64,000 bases of DNA from positions 3,472,001-3,536,000 of the forward strand of contig NZ_CP019428.1 in NCBI RefSeq assembly GCF_009834565.1, written 5' to 3'. This DNA is from Pseudomonas sp. R76. GTDB lineage: Bacteria; Pseudomonadota; Gammaproteobacteria; Pseudomonadales; Pseudomonadaceae. Position numbers and translations under genes: made by a program. The notes under the pieces are model-generated. The model did not search any database. It saw only the letters and a program-made list of their open reading frames with translations, and had not been told where the DNA came from. Every line of letters begins with the position of its first letter. Within the stretch, counting starts at the first letter, position 1. Of this stretch, positions 45,897-55,645 are shown piece by piece.

Positions 45897-46820
45897 TTAA
45901 CGGATGCCCTGGCCAATCAACACGCCATCAACGGTTTGCCCGTACAGATTGACGCCATCGTTGGCGTGAAACTTCACGCGGGTTTTCTCCACCGAGCCCT
46001 CCACCAGGCGCGGGTCCTGCGGCCGCTCATGGCTGTTGACGTAAGCGGCGACGTCCCAGGCCTGCTGATCGCTCAAGCTGCCGCCCTTGCCCAATGGCAT
46101 GTTGTGCTTGATGAAAGAGGCCGCCGTGTTGATTCGGTGCATGCCGGCGCCCCAGTTGTAGGAGTCTTTACCCCAAAGTGGCGGCATGACAAAGCTGTCA
46201 CCGACCTTCTGCCCCTGCCCTTCGCCGCCATGGCATACCGCACATTGCCCCTTGTAGACCTCGGCGCCCTGAGCCAGGTTGTAGCCATTGGCCGGTTGCG
46301 CAACATCGGGATAACCACGCCCCGGCAGCTCCACACCCAAAGGCGCCTTGCTGGCCAGCCAGTAGGCATACACCGACAGCGCGGTAATCTCCGGGCTGTC
46401 GGCCGCCGGGGGTGTGCCGCCGTTCATGCTGAATTGGAAGCAACCCTGTAAACGCTCGGCGAAGGTGTTGACCTTGTCATTCTTCTTCCGATAGGCCGGG
46501 TACATCGGGTACGCGCCCCACAGCGGTGCCGAGTTGGCGAGGCGGCCCTGGTCCAGATGGCAGTTGCTGCAGTTGAGCCCGTTGCCGACAAATTGCGGCG
46601 CCAGGCGCTGGGTGTCGACGAACAACGCGTAACCCTGCCGGACCAATTTGCCGTAGGCGTTGTCAGGCAATTCGCTTTCTTGAGGCGGCTGGAATTGACT
46701 GGCCACCGGGTGCGCGGCAGCGGGCGGCAATTGCGACTGGTCTTCCATGGCGATCGTGGCGGCATGGGCCGGCAGTGCCAGCAGCAGGCTCAGCGCGGGT
46801 GCAAACAGGCAGGGCTTCAT
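45897..46820 (-). CDS. tsdA: TsdA-like thiosulfate dehydrogenase, diheme cytochrome c
   Basis: The 307-residue periplasmic protein has a signal peptide (MKPCLFAPALSLLLALPAHA) and two c-type heme sites: CSNCH at 84-88 and CAVCH at 193-197. The segment YPMYPAYRKKNDKVNTF and GCFQFSMNGG match the TsdA family. The cysteine at 127 is at the position of the unusual cysteine heme ligand of TsdA. TsdA oxidises thiosulfate to tetrathionate. The ATG overlaps the end of the upstream diheme cytochrome gene (ATGA), the tsdBA arrangement known from Pseudomonas stutzeri. Confidence 0.85.
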   Translation of the reverse strand: MKPCLFAPALSLLLALPAHAATIAMEDQSQLPPAAAHPVASQFQPPQESELPDNAYGKLVRQGYALFVDTQRLAPQFVGNGLNCSNCHLDQGRLANSAPLWGAYPMYPAYRKKNDKVNTFAERLQGCFQFSMNGGTPPAADSPEITALSVYAYWLASKAPLGVELPGRGYPDVAQPANGYNLAQGAEVYKGQCAVCHGGEGQGQKVGDSFVMPPLWGKDSYNWGAGMHRINTAASFIKHNMPLGKGGSLSDQQAWDVAAYVNSHERPQDPRLVEGSVEKTRVKFHANDGVNLYGQTVDGVLIGQGIR

Positions 46821-47464
46821 GGCTTGGCCTCCACGGGCAGCGACGCGAAGTAGTGGGCGACGCCCTGCACTTCCTCGGGAGTCAGGGATTTGGCGATGTG
46901 GCCCATCAAGTCATTGGGGTCATTACGTCGAGTGCCGTTCTGCCAGGCTGTCAATTGCGCGGCGAGGTAGGCGGCAGGCTGGCCGGCCAACGCTGGGAAC
47001 GCGTCGCCAACGCCCACCCCCGCAGGCCCATGGCAGCTGACGCAGGCGGGAATCTGCCGCTCCCAGGCGCCTTGCAAGGCGAGTTTCTGCGCTGCGTTGC
47101 CGGGCATTTCGCTGCGCGGCACCGTGGCAGGCGCCGCAAATGGCATCGCCGCCACGGCCTGGCTGACTGCCGCAATTTCGGCTTCAGTCAACGCCTTGGC
47201 CAGCGGCTGCATCACCGGGTTGCTGCGTGCGCCGCTGCTGAAGTCCGTCAGTTGTTTACGCACATACGCTGCCGGCAAACCCGCCAAGCGCGGGAAGCCC
47301 GCTGCGGCAAGTCCCAACCCATCGGCGCCGTGGCAGGCCACGCAGGGCATGGCACCCGGCTGTGAACCGCCTTCGGTGAATATCTTTTTCCCATCCAGCG
47401 CGTAGGCGTTGCCTAGCAACAGCAACAACGCGCCGCCCATTAACACTCGTTCCAGAGACATCAT
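46817..47464 (-). CDS. tsdB: TsdB-like diheme cytochrome c (electron acceptor of TsdA)
   Basis: The 215-residue protein has a signal peptide (about residues 1-23), then two class I cytochrome c domains with heme motifs CVACH and CVSCH (each followed by G, as in CHGADGLG and CHGPAGVG). Methionine axial ligands are likely in NPVMQPLAKAL and NDLMGHIAKSL. In tsdBA systems TsdB takes electrons from TsdA. The start may be ATG 47464 or 47461; GGAG stands five or eight bases upstream. Confidence 0.82.
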   Translation of the reverse strand: MMSLERVLMGGALLLLLGNAYALDGKKIFTEGGSQPGAMPCVACHGADGLGLAAAGFPRLAGLPAAYVRKQLTDFSSGARSNPVMQPLAKALTEAEIAAVSQAVAAMPFAAPATVPRSEMPGNAAQKLALQGAWERQIPACVSCHGPAGVGVGDAFPALAGQPAAYLAAQLTAWQNGTRRNDPNDLMGHIAKSLTPEEVQGVAHYFASLPVEAKP

Positions 47465-47563
47465 CACGGCTCCATTTTTATAGTTATATGCTTAGCCCAC
47501 AATCGCATAAGCCTACAAATGGTAGGGTAATGACCTGCTCCCCACAACACCCAAAATCAGCAC

Positions 47564-47606
47564 AAAAAAAAGCCCGGTGCTGCAGCTGCAGCGCCAGGCT
47601 TTTTTA
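47564..47606 (-). terminator. Rho-independent terminator after the lipoprotein gene
   Basis: AGCC...GGTGCTGCAG pairs with CTGCAGCGCC...GGCT, with one mismatch near the base. A-run and T-run on both sides allow use in either direction; the minus-strand lipoprotein gene ends 34 bases away. Confidence 0.85.
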
Positions 47607-47639
47607 TCGGATTGAGTGCGCGGGATGAACCGGCAAGAC

Positions 47640-47990
47640 TCAGCCGGAGATACATTCCTCTGCGGCTTTCTTCACGTCGCCGGGGCGGATGGGTACATTG
47701 GACATGCTTTCATACAGCTTGATGCTGCTGCCACTGGAGCGCTCCTCGATTTCGAAGATTGCCGAAGGGTCAGCCGAGAATTTCTGCGGCACAATCACCT
47801 GCACACCGTCCTTATGCGGTTCGATCTGCGGCGGACGACGGGTTTCCGCCAATTTGTGTACAACGCACGCCGCATATTCCTGCGGCTTCTTCCCTGAAAT
47901 GACCACCAATGTTGGCGGGGTCTGCTTGATATCTGCAACCGAAGCACATCCACCTAACGCCAAGGCCAGAACCAACACACTCCACTTCAT
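47640..47990 (-). CDS. Hypothetical lipoprotein
   Basis: The 116-residue protein starts with a lipoprotein signal (MKWSVLVLALALGGCA; lipobox ALGGC). The mature domain is small and mixed alpha/beta, with two Cys (AACVVHKL, AAEECISG) that could pair. No known family is recognised. ATG 47990 has AGG seven bases upstream and supplies the signal; the frame from 48071 does not. It resembles other Pseudomonas small lipoproteins of this type, such as the one at 58200. Confidence 0.72.
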   Translation of the reverse strand: MKWSVLVLALALGGCASVADIKQTPPTLVVISGKKPQEYAACVVHKLAETRRPPQIEPHKDGVQVIVPQKFSADPSAIFEIEERSSGSSIKLYESMSNVPIRPGDVKKAAEECISG

Positions 47991-48203
47991 ACTAAAACCT
48001 CCGATAAAGACCCTACGACAGCGCAGAGAGGTATTTTCTCCCGCCAATGTAGGATTTATCTCTGAAAACACGGTGAATAACTGTTTTAAATTGTCGAAGT
48101 CGTCGACGACGACCCGATAATAAACTCGCTGGGGCTGATAAACTCCATCTTAACCTACGTATCATTCTGATTTTTCAGAAAAAGCCCTTCTGGAGACACC
48201 CGC

Positions 48204-48506
48204 ATGAAATTCATCCACCAGCGCGAGCACCTCAACGAGGGCGACATCGTTGTCATCGAATGCTCGCAGACCTGCAACATTCGCCTGATGAGCGATGCCA
48301 ACTTTCGCAGCTTCAAGAACGGTGGCCGCCACACCTACCATGGCGGCGCATTCGATAAATTCCCGGCGAAGATCACCGCACCCAGCACCGGTTTCTGGAA
48401 CATTACCCTGGACGTGGTGACGCGCCGCGCCATCAGCGTTACGCGCAAACCGGCGTTGTCCCATAAAATTCGCATCGTTCGGCGCACCAGCACCAAGCTG
48501 AGCTGA
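48204..48506 (+). CDS. DUF1883-family protein
   Basis: The 100-residue protein (begins MKFIHQREHLNEGDIVVIECSQTCNIRLM) fits the DUF1883 family in length and pattern, with the segment RHTYHGGAFDKFPAKITAP and a conserved WNITLDVV. The fold is beta-rich; function is unknown. GGAG lies eight to ten bases upstream of the ATG. It is followed 26 bases later by a 55-residue gene on the same strand and may be co-transcribed with it. Confidence 0.78.
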   Translation: MKFIHQREHLNEGDIVVIECSQTCNIRLMSDANFRSFKNGGRHTYHGGAFDKFPAKITAPSTGFWNITLDVVTRRAISVTRKPALSHKIRIVRRTSTKLS

Positions 48507-48532
48507 CCCGCACACTCGACAGGAAAACCGCT

Positions 48533-48700
48533 GTGACTACCACGACCAAATACGTCATCAAGTACAAGCTCAACGGCGAGCGTCGCTTCGAATTCGCGCA
48601 ATTGCACAACAACGACGTCGAAGAAGCCAAGCAAGCCCTGGCGAAAATTCACGACGCCGAAGACAAAATCACCGACATCAACGTGAGCAAGGCGCTGTAA
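48533..48700 (+). CDS. Small hypothetical protein with GTG start
   Basis: The 55-residue ORF begins at GTG 48533 after AGGAAAA and ends at TAA 48700, just before alkB. It begins TTTTKYVIKYKLNGERRFEF and continues with a helical segment (NDVEEAKQALAKIHDAED). Codon usage is like its neighbours. The product is a small beta/alpha protein of unknown role. It sits between the DUF1883 gene and alkB, three bases before the alkB ATG, so the three may form an operon. Confidence 0.65.
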   Translation: MTTTTKYVIKYKLNGERRFEFAQLHNNDVEEAKQALAKIHDAEDKITDINVSKAL

Positions 48701-48703
48701 GCC

Positions 48704-49369
48704 ATGCCAGGCCCTACTGGCGATCTGTTCGGCGATGAAGCCCTGCAACAACCCGCAGGGCGCGAACAGATCGGCGAAGAGTCCTACGTATTACGGGGCT
48801 ATGCCCTGCCCTGGATCGAGCGCCTCTTACCTGAATTGCGGCGGATACTGGCCCAGTCACCGTTTCGGCAGATGGTCACACCCGGTGGCTTTACCATGTC
48901 GGCGGCGCTGAGCAGCTGCGGCGAGTTGGGCTGGACCACCGACAGTAGCGGCTACCGTTACAGCCCGCTGGACCCGCGCAGCCAGCAACCCTGGCCGGCG
49001 ATGCCCGACACCCTGCGCCAACTGGCCGCGCAGGCCGCACACGAGGCCGGCTTCAGCGACTTCGACCCGGACGCCTGCCTGATCAACCGCTACGTGCCGG
49101 GTGCCAAAATGTCCCTGCACCAGGACAAGAATGAACGTCGCTACAATGCCCCGGTGGTCTCCGTGTCCCTGGGCCTGCCGGCGATTTTCCTGTTCGGCGG
49201 CCATGAACGCGGCGACCGCACGCAAAAGATCTCGCTGTTTCACGGCGATGTGGTGGTCTGGGGCGGCGTTGATCGCTTGCGTTTTCATGGGGTGATGCCA
49301 ATCAAGGACGGCGTGCACCCGATCATGGGCCCGCAACGCATCAACCTGACCTTTCGCACCGCCGGTTAA
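48704..49369 (+). CDS. alkB: Alpha-ketoglutarate-dependent DNA repair dioxygenase AlkB
   Basis: The 221-residue enzyme removes 1-methyladenine and 3-methylcytosine by oxidative demethylation. Iron ligands are His and Asp in MSLHQDKNERR and His in LRFHGVMPI; the 2-oxoglutarate-binding Arg residues are in PQRINLTFR. The N-terminal substrate lid (GGFTMSAALSSCGELGWT) is present. It lies three bases after the 55-codon ORF and 75 bases before ada, so the alkylation-repair pair is together. Confidence 0.94.
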   Translation: MPGPTGDLFGDEALQQPAGREQIGEESYVLRGYALPWIERLLPELRRILAQSPFRQMVTPGGFTMSAALSSCGELGWTTDSSGYRYSPLDPRSQQPWPAMPDTLRQLAAQAAHEAGFSDFDPDACLINRYVPGAKMSLHQDKNERRYNAPVVSVSLGLPAIFLFGGHERGDRTQKISLFHGDVVVWGGVDRLRFHGVMPIKDGVHPIMGPQRINLTFRTAG

Positions 49370-49444
49370 TTTGACCGCAAGCTTCAGAGTGTCGAGAGGT
49401 CCCCGCGCGGTTAATCTGCCCGTGACCCGTCAAGAGTGCAGGCC

Positions 49445-50488
49445 ATGAACAACCAACAAGACCCCCGCTGGGCCGCCATCGTCGCCCGCGACGCCAAGGC
49501 GGACACGCTGTTCGTCTACGGCGTTAAAACGACCGGCGTGTATTGCCGCCCCAGTAGCGCCTCGCGTTTGCCACGCCCGGAAAACATCGAATTCTTCGAC
49601 ACGCCGCAGCAAGCCGAAGCCGCAGGGTATCGTCCCAGCAAGCGCGCCTCCGGTGACCAGACGCAATTGGCTGCGCACCACGCGCAACTGGTGGCCGATG
49701 CCTGCCGGCAAATCGAACAGGCTGAAACCCCGCCCAGCCTGGATTCACTCGCACGCCGCGCCGTATTGAGCCCGTTCCATTTCCATCGCGTGTTCAAAGC
49801 CATCACTGGCCTGACCCCAAAGGCTTACGCCAGCGCCCTGCGTTCGCGCAAAGTACGCGATGGCCTGAAGGGCCAGCATTCAGTGACCGATGCGCTGTAT
49901 GACGCGGGCTTCAATTCCAACAGCCGCTTTTATGAGTCCGCTGACCAGCTACTCGGCATGAAGCCCAGCGACTACAAGGCCGGCGGCACCAACAGTGAAA
50001 TTCGTTTTGCCGTGGGCCAGTGCTCGCTGGGGGCAATTCTGGTGGCCCAGAGCCAACGCGGTGTGTGCGCGATTTTGCTCGGAGATGACCCGGACAAACT
50101 GGTGCGCGACCTGCAAGACCAATTCCCCAAGGCCGAACTGGTCGGCGCGGACCGCGACTTCGAACAGTTGATCGCCCAGGTCGTGGGCTTTATAGAGGCG
50201 CCCGCACTAGGTCTGGATTTGCCCCTGGATTTACGCGGCACCGCGTTTCAGGAACGGGTGTGGCAGGCACTGCGCGAAATCCCGGTGGGCAGCACCGCCA
50301 GCTACGCGCAGATTGCCCAGCGCATCGGCGCACCGAAGTCCTTTCGCGCCGTGGCCCAAGCCTGTGGCGCTAACCACTTGGCCGTGGCGATCCCCTGCCA
50401 TCGCGTGGTGCGCAGCAATGGCGAGCTGTCGGGCTACCGCTGGGGCGTTGAGCGCAAGCGCCAGTTGCTGGAGCGCGAAACCCGCTGA
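49445..50488 (+). CDS. ada: Ada-type DNA methyltransferase/regulator with degenerate zinc site
   Basis: The 347-residue protein has the Ada N-terminal domain (about 1-75), an AraC-type HTH (about 85-175; FHFHRVFKAITGLTPKAYA) and the O6-methylguanine methyltransferase domain with active-site Cys318 in AIPCHRVVRSNGELSGYRWG. In E. coli Ada, four N-terminal cysteines bind zinc, and Cys38 takes methyl groups from phosphotriesters. Here only the first is kept (Cys34 in VYCRPSSAS); the other three positions are Ser38, Ser65 and Ala68. O6-methylguanine repair is probably intact, while methylphosphotriester sensing is probably lost. ATG 49445 is used, with an upstream GTG at 49436 possible. Confidence 0.9.
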   Translation: MNNQQDPRWAAIVARDAKADTLFVYGVKTTGVYCRPSSASRLPRPENIEFFDTPQQAEAAGYRPSKRASGDQTQLAAHHAQLVADACRQIEQAETPPSLDSLARRAVLSPFHFHRVFKAITGLTPKAYASALRSRKVRDGLKGQHSVTDALYDAGFNSNSRFYESADQLLGMKPSDYKAGGTNSEIRFAVGQCSLGAILVAQSQRGVCAILLGDDPDKLVRDLQDQFPKAELVGADRDFEQLIAQVVGFIEAPALGLDLPLDLRGTAFQERVWQALREIPVGSTASYAQIAQRIGAPKSFRAVAQACGANHLAVAIPCHRVVRSNGELSGYRWGVERKRQLLERETR

Positions 50489-50693
50489 ACCGCTGGCGGA
50501 TGCCGATGCAGATCAGCGCCACGTCATCCGCCTAATACACCTCGAAGTCGGTGACACGCCGTGTTGGGGCCTGCCATCAACTCACGAGGGCTCACGAAAC
50601 TGCGCCTTCGTCCAGTGAATAAAACAGACTGGCCCGGTGCCAATGACCCTGCTAAAACAGCGAAAAGCCCTACTAACGCTGGAGACGCATCCC

Positions 50694-51752
50694 ATGAGCA
50701 CCTGGCCAGACACGCGAATTCTCGACCTGCTTGGCATTGAAGTGCCGATCATCCAGGCCCCCATGGCCGGGGCAACCACAACGGCCATGGTGATTGCCGC
50801 CAATGAAGCCGGCGCGCTGGGCTCGATGCCCGCCGCCGCGCTGACGATCGAGCAATTGCGCGAGGCCTTGGCTACGATTCGCCAGGCCAGCTCGCGCCCT
50901 ATCAACGTGAATTTCTTCTGCCATCAACCGCCCGCAGCCGATGCTGCACGCGACCGCCGCTGGAAGGACTTGCTGGAGCCCTACTACCGCGAACTCGGTG
51001 CCGATTTTGACGCACCAACCCCCGTGTCCAACCGCGCACCGTTCAATGACGCCGCCTGCCAAGTGGTCGAGGAATTTCGCCCCGAAGTGGTGAGCTTTCA
51101 CTTTGGTCTGCCGGAAAAAGCCTTGCTTGACCGCGTAAAAGCCACCGGCGCCAAGGTGCTGTCATCGGCCACCACCGTGGAAGAAGCGATCTGGCTGGAA
51201 CAGCATGGCTGCGACGCCATCATTGCGATGGGGATTGAAGCAGGCGGGCATCGGGGTTTGTTCCTCAGCGACGACCTGAATACCCAGATCGGCCTGATGG
51301 CGCTGGTGCCGCAAATCGTCGATGCGGTCAGCGTGCCGGTGATTGCCGCTGGCGGTATTGCGGATGCGCGCGGCCTTGTCGCGGCATTCGCCCTGGGCGC
51401 CAGCGCGGTGCAAATCGGCACGGCTTACCTGTTTACCCCCGAAGCCAACGTCAGCGCGTCCCACCACTCTGCGTTGCGCCACGCCCAGGCCAGCGAAACC
51501 GCGCTGACCAACCTGTTCACCGGCCGCCCGGCGCGTGGCATCGTCAATCGTGTGATGCGTGAACTCGGTGCGATCAACCCGGCCGCTCCCGCGTTTCCCA
51601 CGTCCGGTGGTGCGTTGATGCCACTTAAAGCCAAGGATGAAGCCGGTTTCAGCAACCTGTGGTCCGGCCAGGCGTTACGCCTGGGCAGAGACATCTCCAC
51701 TTATGCGCTGACCCGCGAATTGGCCGCGCAGGCACTGGCCAGGTTCAAATAG
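50694..51752 (+). CDS. Nitronate monooxygenase
   Basis: The 352-residue flavoprotein is of the 2-nitropropane dioxygenase/nitronate monooxygenase family. Seen are IEVPIIQAPMAGATTTAMV, the FMN-binding GCDAIIAMGIEAGGHRG, VIAAGGIADARGL, and GASAVQIGTAYLFTPEA. It oxidises alkyl nitronates (such as propionate 3-nitronate) to carbonyls and nitrite. ATG 50694 is used because GGAG stands nine bases before it; the frame from 50637 has no family match. The 205 bases upstream hold no gene. Confidence 0.9.
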   Translation: MSTWPDTRILDLLGIEVPIIQAPMAGATTTAMVIAANEAGALGSMPAAALTIEQLREALATIRQASSRPINVNFFCHQPPAADAARDRRWKDLLEPYYRELGADFDAPTPVSNRAPFNDAACQVVEEFRPEVVSFHFGLPEKALLDRVKATGAKVLSSATTVEEAIWLEQHGCDAIIAMGIEAGGHRGLFLSDDLNTQIGLMALVPQIVDAVSVPVIAAGGIADARGLVAAFALGASAVQIGTAYLFTPEANVSASHHSALRHAQASETALTNLFTGRPARGIVNRVMRELGAINPAAPAFPTSGGALMPLKAKDEAGFSNLWSGQALRLGRDISTYALTRELAAQALARFK

Positions 51753-51841
51753 AACTAACGCCTGGGGCAACTTTGCACTGTACCGGCAATGGCCAACCGC
51801 TATATATTCCCATACATAGCGGTTACGCCTTCTAACTATAA

Positions 51842-52633
<792 letters not shown>

Positions 52634-53314
52634 ATGCCGCTGTCGAGTGCCGATTTTTCTGCGATTTGGCTGACCATTAAACTGGCGTCACTGACCACTG
52701 TGATCCTGTTGGTCATCGGCACTCCGATTGCCCTGTGGTTGTCGCGCACCCGTTCCTGGTGGCGCGGCCCCATCGGGGCGATTGTCGCGCTGCCGTTGGT
52801 GTTGCCCCCCACGGTGATCGGTTTCTACCTGCTGCTGACCATGGGCCCGAACGGCTATTTCGGCCAGTTCACGCAATGGCTGGGCCTGGGCACCCTGACG
52901 TTCAGCTTTGCCGGGCTGGTGATTGGCTCGGTGATCTATTCCATGCCGTTTGTGGTGCAGCCGTTGCAAAACGCCTTCTCCGCCATCGGGACGCGCCCGC
53001 TGGAAGTGGCCGCTACGCTGCGCGCCAATCCTTGGGACACGTTTTTCACGGTGATCCTGCCCCTGGCTCGCCCAGGCTTTATCACCGCGTCGATTCTGGG
53101 CTTTGCCCACACTGTCGGTGAATTTGGCGTGGTGCTGATGATCGGCGGCAATATCCCCAACAAGACCCGCGTGGTCTCGGTGCAGATCTACGACCACGTC
53201 GAAGCCATGGAATATGCCCAGGCCCATTGGCTGGCAGGCTCCATGGTGGTGTTCGCCTTCCTCGTATTGCTGGCGCTCTACTCCAGCCGTAAAACCAAGA
53301 TGGGCTGGAGCTGA
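52634..53314 (+). CDS. modB: Molybdate ABC transporter permease
   Basis: The 226-residue permease has five or six membrane helices and the ABC-permease EAA loop ([29 protein letters not shown] in part). It forms the molybdate channel with ModC driving transport. It begins immediately after modA and is followed five bases later by modC. Confidence 0.95.
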   Translation: MPLSSADFSAIWLTIKLASLTTVILLVIGTPIALWLSRTRSWWRGPIGAIVALPLVLPPTVIGFYLLLTMGPNGYFGQFTQWLGLGTLTFSFAGLVIGSVIYSMPFVVQPLQNAFSAIGTRPLEVAATLRANPWDTFFTVILPLARPGFITASILGFAHTVGEFGVVLMIGGNIPNKTRVVSVQIYDHVEAMEYAQAHWLAGSMVVFAFLVLLALYSSRKTKMGWS

Positions 53315-53319
53315 TCGCC

Positions 53320-54399
53320 ATGATTGATGTACGCCTGCAAATGCAATACTCGGGCTTTGCGCTGGATGTGGACTTGAAGTTGCCCGGCCGTGGCGTAACC
53401 GCGTTGTACGGGCATTCCGGCTCGGGCAAAACCACCTGCTTGCGCTGCATCGCCGGGCTGGAGCGGGCCGAGGACGGCTTTGTGCAGATCAACGATGACG
53501 TCTGGCAAGACAGCCGCAACGGCGTGTTCGTGCCGCCGCACAAGCGTGCGTTGGGTTATGTGTTCCAGGAAGCGAGCCTGTTTCCCCATCTGTCAGTGCG
53601 GGCCAACCTGGAGTTCGGCCTCAAGCGCATTCCACGCACGCTTCGCCGCGTGGACATGGCTCACGCCACTGAACTGCTGGGCATCGGCCACTTGCTTGAG
53701 CGCCATCCGCAGCACTTGTCCGGCGGTGAGCGCCAGCGCATCGGCATCGCCCGCGCGTTGCTCACCAGCCCGCAACTATTACTCATGGATGAACCGCTGG
53801 CGGCCCTCGACAGTAAACGCAAAAGCGAGATCCTGCCGTACCTCGAACGTCTGCACGATGAGCTGGATATTCCGCTGCTGTACGTCAGCCATGCCCAGGA
53901 CGAAGTGGCGCGGCTGGCCGATCACATCGTTTTGCTCAGCGACGGCAAGGCCCTGGCCAGCGGCCCGATTGGCGAAACCCTGGCGCGGCTGGATTTGCCC
54001 CTCGCCTTGGGCGACGACGCCGGCGTGGTGATCAATGGCAGCGTCAGCGCCTACGACGAACACTACCAATTGCTCACGTTGCAGTTGCCCGACAGCGCCT
54101 TATCGATACGCGTTGCCCATGCGCCGCTGGCGTTGGGCAAACAGCTGCGCATCAAGGTGCAGGCGCGCGATGTGAGCCTGAGCTTGCAGGCGCAGGAAGC
54201 CAGCAGCATCCTCAACCGCTTGCCGGTGACGGTGGCCGAGGAGATTTCGGCGGACAACAACGCCCATGTGCTGGTGCGCCTGGATGCCGGCGGCACGCCG
54301 TTGCTGGCGCGGATTACGCGCTTCTCCCGCGACCAGTTGCAGCTGCATCCCGGCCAGGCGTTGTGGGCGCAAATCAAGGCGGTTGCGGTGCTCGCGTAA
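53320..54399 (+). CDS. modC: Molybdate ABC transporter ATPase
   Basis: The 359-residue ATPase has Walker A ([13 protein letters not shown]), signature ([16 protein letters not shown]), Walker B ([12 protein letters not shown]) and H-loop His (YVSHAQDE). A C-terminal Mop-type molybdate-binding domain follows (from about 285; [26 protein letters not shown]). Molybdenum import serves nitrate reductase and other molybdoenzymes. Confidence 0.95.
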   Translation: MIDVRLQMQYSGFALDVDLKLPGRGVTALYGHSGSGKTTCLRCIAGLERAEDGFVQINDDVWQDSRNGVFVPPHKRALGYVFQEASLFPHLSVRANLEFGLKRIPRTLRRVDMAHATELLGIGHLLERHPQHLSGGERQRIGIARALLTSPQLLLMDEPLAALDSKRKSEILPYLERLHDELDIPLLYVSHAQDEVARLADHIVLLSDGKALASGPIGETLARLDLPLALGDDAGVVINGSVSAYDEHYQLLTLQLPDSALSIRVAHAPLALGKQLRIKVQARDVSLSLQAQEASSILNRLPVTVAEEISADNNAHVLVRLDAGGTPLLARITRFSRDQLQLHPGQALWAQIKAVAVLA

Positions 54400-54472
54400 G
54401 TATTTGGCACCCGCGCAAAACCCTGCGGTCAATCAGACATACCGGCCTGATTACCGATAAGGAATTTGCACC

Positions 54473-55522
54473 ATGCCCGACGCCGCGCTGCCTGCCGACC
54501 TGCCCCGCGACTTGCATTACGTTGACGACACCCAACCCGGGATCCGCCGCAAGAAGGTGCGCGGCAAGTTCCAGTATGTCGACGCCAAAGGCCAGACCAT
54601 CACCGATGCCGATGAAATCAAACGCCTGAATGCTCTGGCCGTGCCGCCGGCCTACACCGATGTATGGATCTGCGCCGACCCGCGTGGCCATCTGCAAGCC
54701 ACCGGCCGCGATGCGCGCGGGCGCAAGCAGTACCGCTATCACGCGCGCTGGCGTGAAGTGCGCGATACCGACAAGTATTCGCGCCTGCAAGAGTTCGGCA
54801 ACGCCTTGCCGAAACTGCGTAAACAATTGGAGGCGCAAATCGCCGAGCCCGGCTTCACCCGGGAAAAAGTCCTGGCCACGGTGGTGATGCTGCTGGACGC
54901 GACACTGATCCGCGTCGGCAATACGCAATACGCCCGCGATAACAAATCCTACGGGCTGACCACCTTGCGCACCCGCCATGTGGACATCAAGGGCAGCGAG
55001 ATCAAGTTTCAGTTTCGCGGCAAGAGCGGCGTCGAGCATCAGATCAGCGTCAAGGACCGGCGCCTGGCCTCGGTGGTCAAGCGTTGCCTCGAATTGCCCG
55101 GGCAAAACCTGTTTCAGTACTTGGATGAGGACGGCGAACGCCATACCGTCAGCTCCCACGACGTTAACGCTTACCTGCACAGCCTCACCGGCGCAGACTT
55201 CACCGCCAAGGACTATCGCACCTGGGCCGGCACCGCCATGGCGCTGGCGGTGTTGCGCGAATTGCAGTGGCAGCCCGAGTCGGATGCCAAGCGCCATGTG
55301 GTGGCAATGGTCAAGGACGTCGCCAAACAGCTGGGCAACACCCCGGCGGTGTGCCGCAAGTGCTATATCCACCCGGCCGTGCTGGAGCATTTCAGCCTTG
55401 GCGAGCTGTCCAAACTGCCCAAGCCACGGGTGCGCAAGGGCTTGAAAGCCGAAGAAGTCGCACTGGCGATGTTCCTCGAGCAACTGGCTGCGGACTTGCC
55501 GAAGAAAGCCAAGGTGGGTTAG
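54473..55522 (+). CDS. DNA topoisomerase IB (poxvirus/bacterial type)
   Basis: The 349-residue enzyme has the N-terminal beta domain (GKFQYVDAKGQTITDADEI) and the catalytic domain, with the Arg, Lys and His of the family (LLDATLIRVGNTQYARDNKSYGLTTL in part; KDYRTWAGTAMA) and the nucleophile Tyr298 in CRKCYIHPAVLEHF. It relaxes supercoils by a 3'-phosphotyrosine bond. It is followed by the ABC-F gene 123 bases later. Bacterial IB enzymes occur in many Pseudomonas and have a patchy distribution. Confidence 0.93.
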   Translation: MPDAALPADLPRDLHYVDDTQPGIRRKKVRGKFQYVDAKGQTITDADEIKRLNALAVPPAYTDVWICADPRGHLQATGRDARGRKQYRYHARWREVRDTDKYSRLQEFGNALPKLRKQLEAQIAEPGFTREKVLATVVMLLDATLIRVGNTQYARDNKSYGLTTLRTRHVDIKGSEIKFQFRGKSGVEHQISVKDRRLASVVKRCLELPGQNLFQYLDEDGERHTVSSHDVNAYLHSLTGADFTAKDYRTWAGTAMALAVLRELQWQPESDAKRHVVAMVKDVAKQLGNTPAVCRKCYIHPAVLEHFSLGELSKLPKPRVRKGLKAEEVALAMFLEQLAADLPKKAKVG

Positions 55523-55645
55523 CCTCTGAATCCCGTCTGACTCCCGGGATGACCGCCGACGTGAACAACTAAGCCTTCCAAAATGTACCTGCAACGAGCC
55601 GCCTGGCGCGCTTGTTGGCCTGTTCGACATTTTTTGGAGGTGCTG

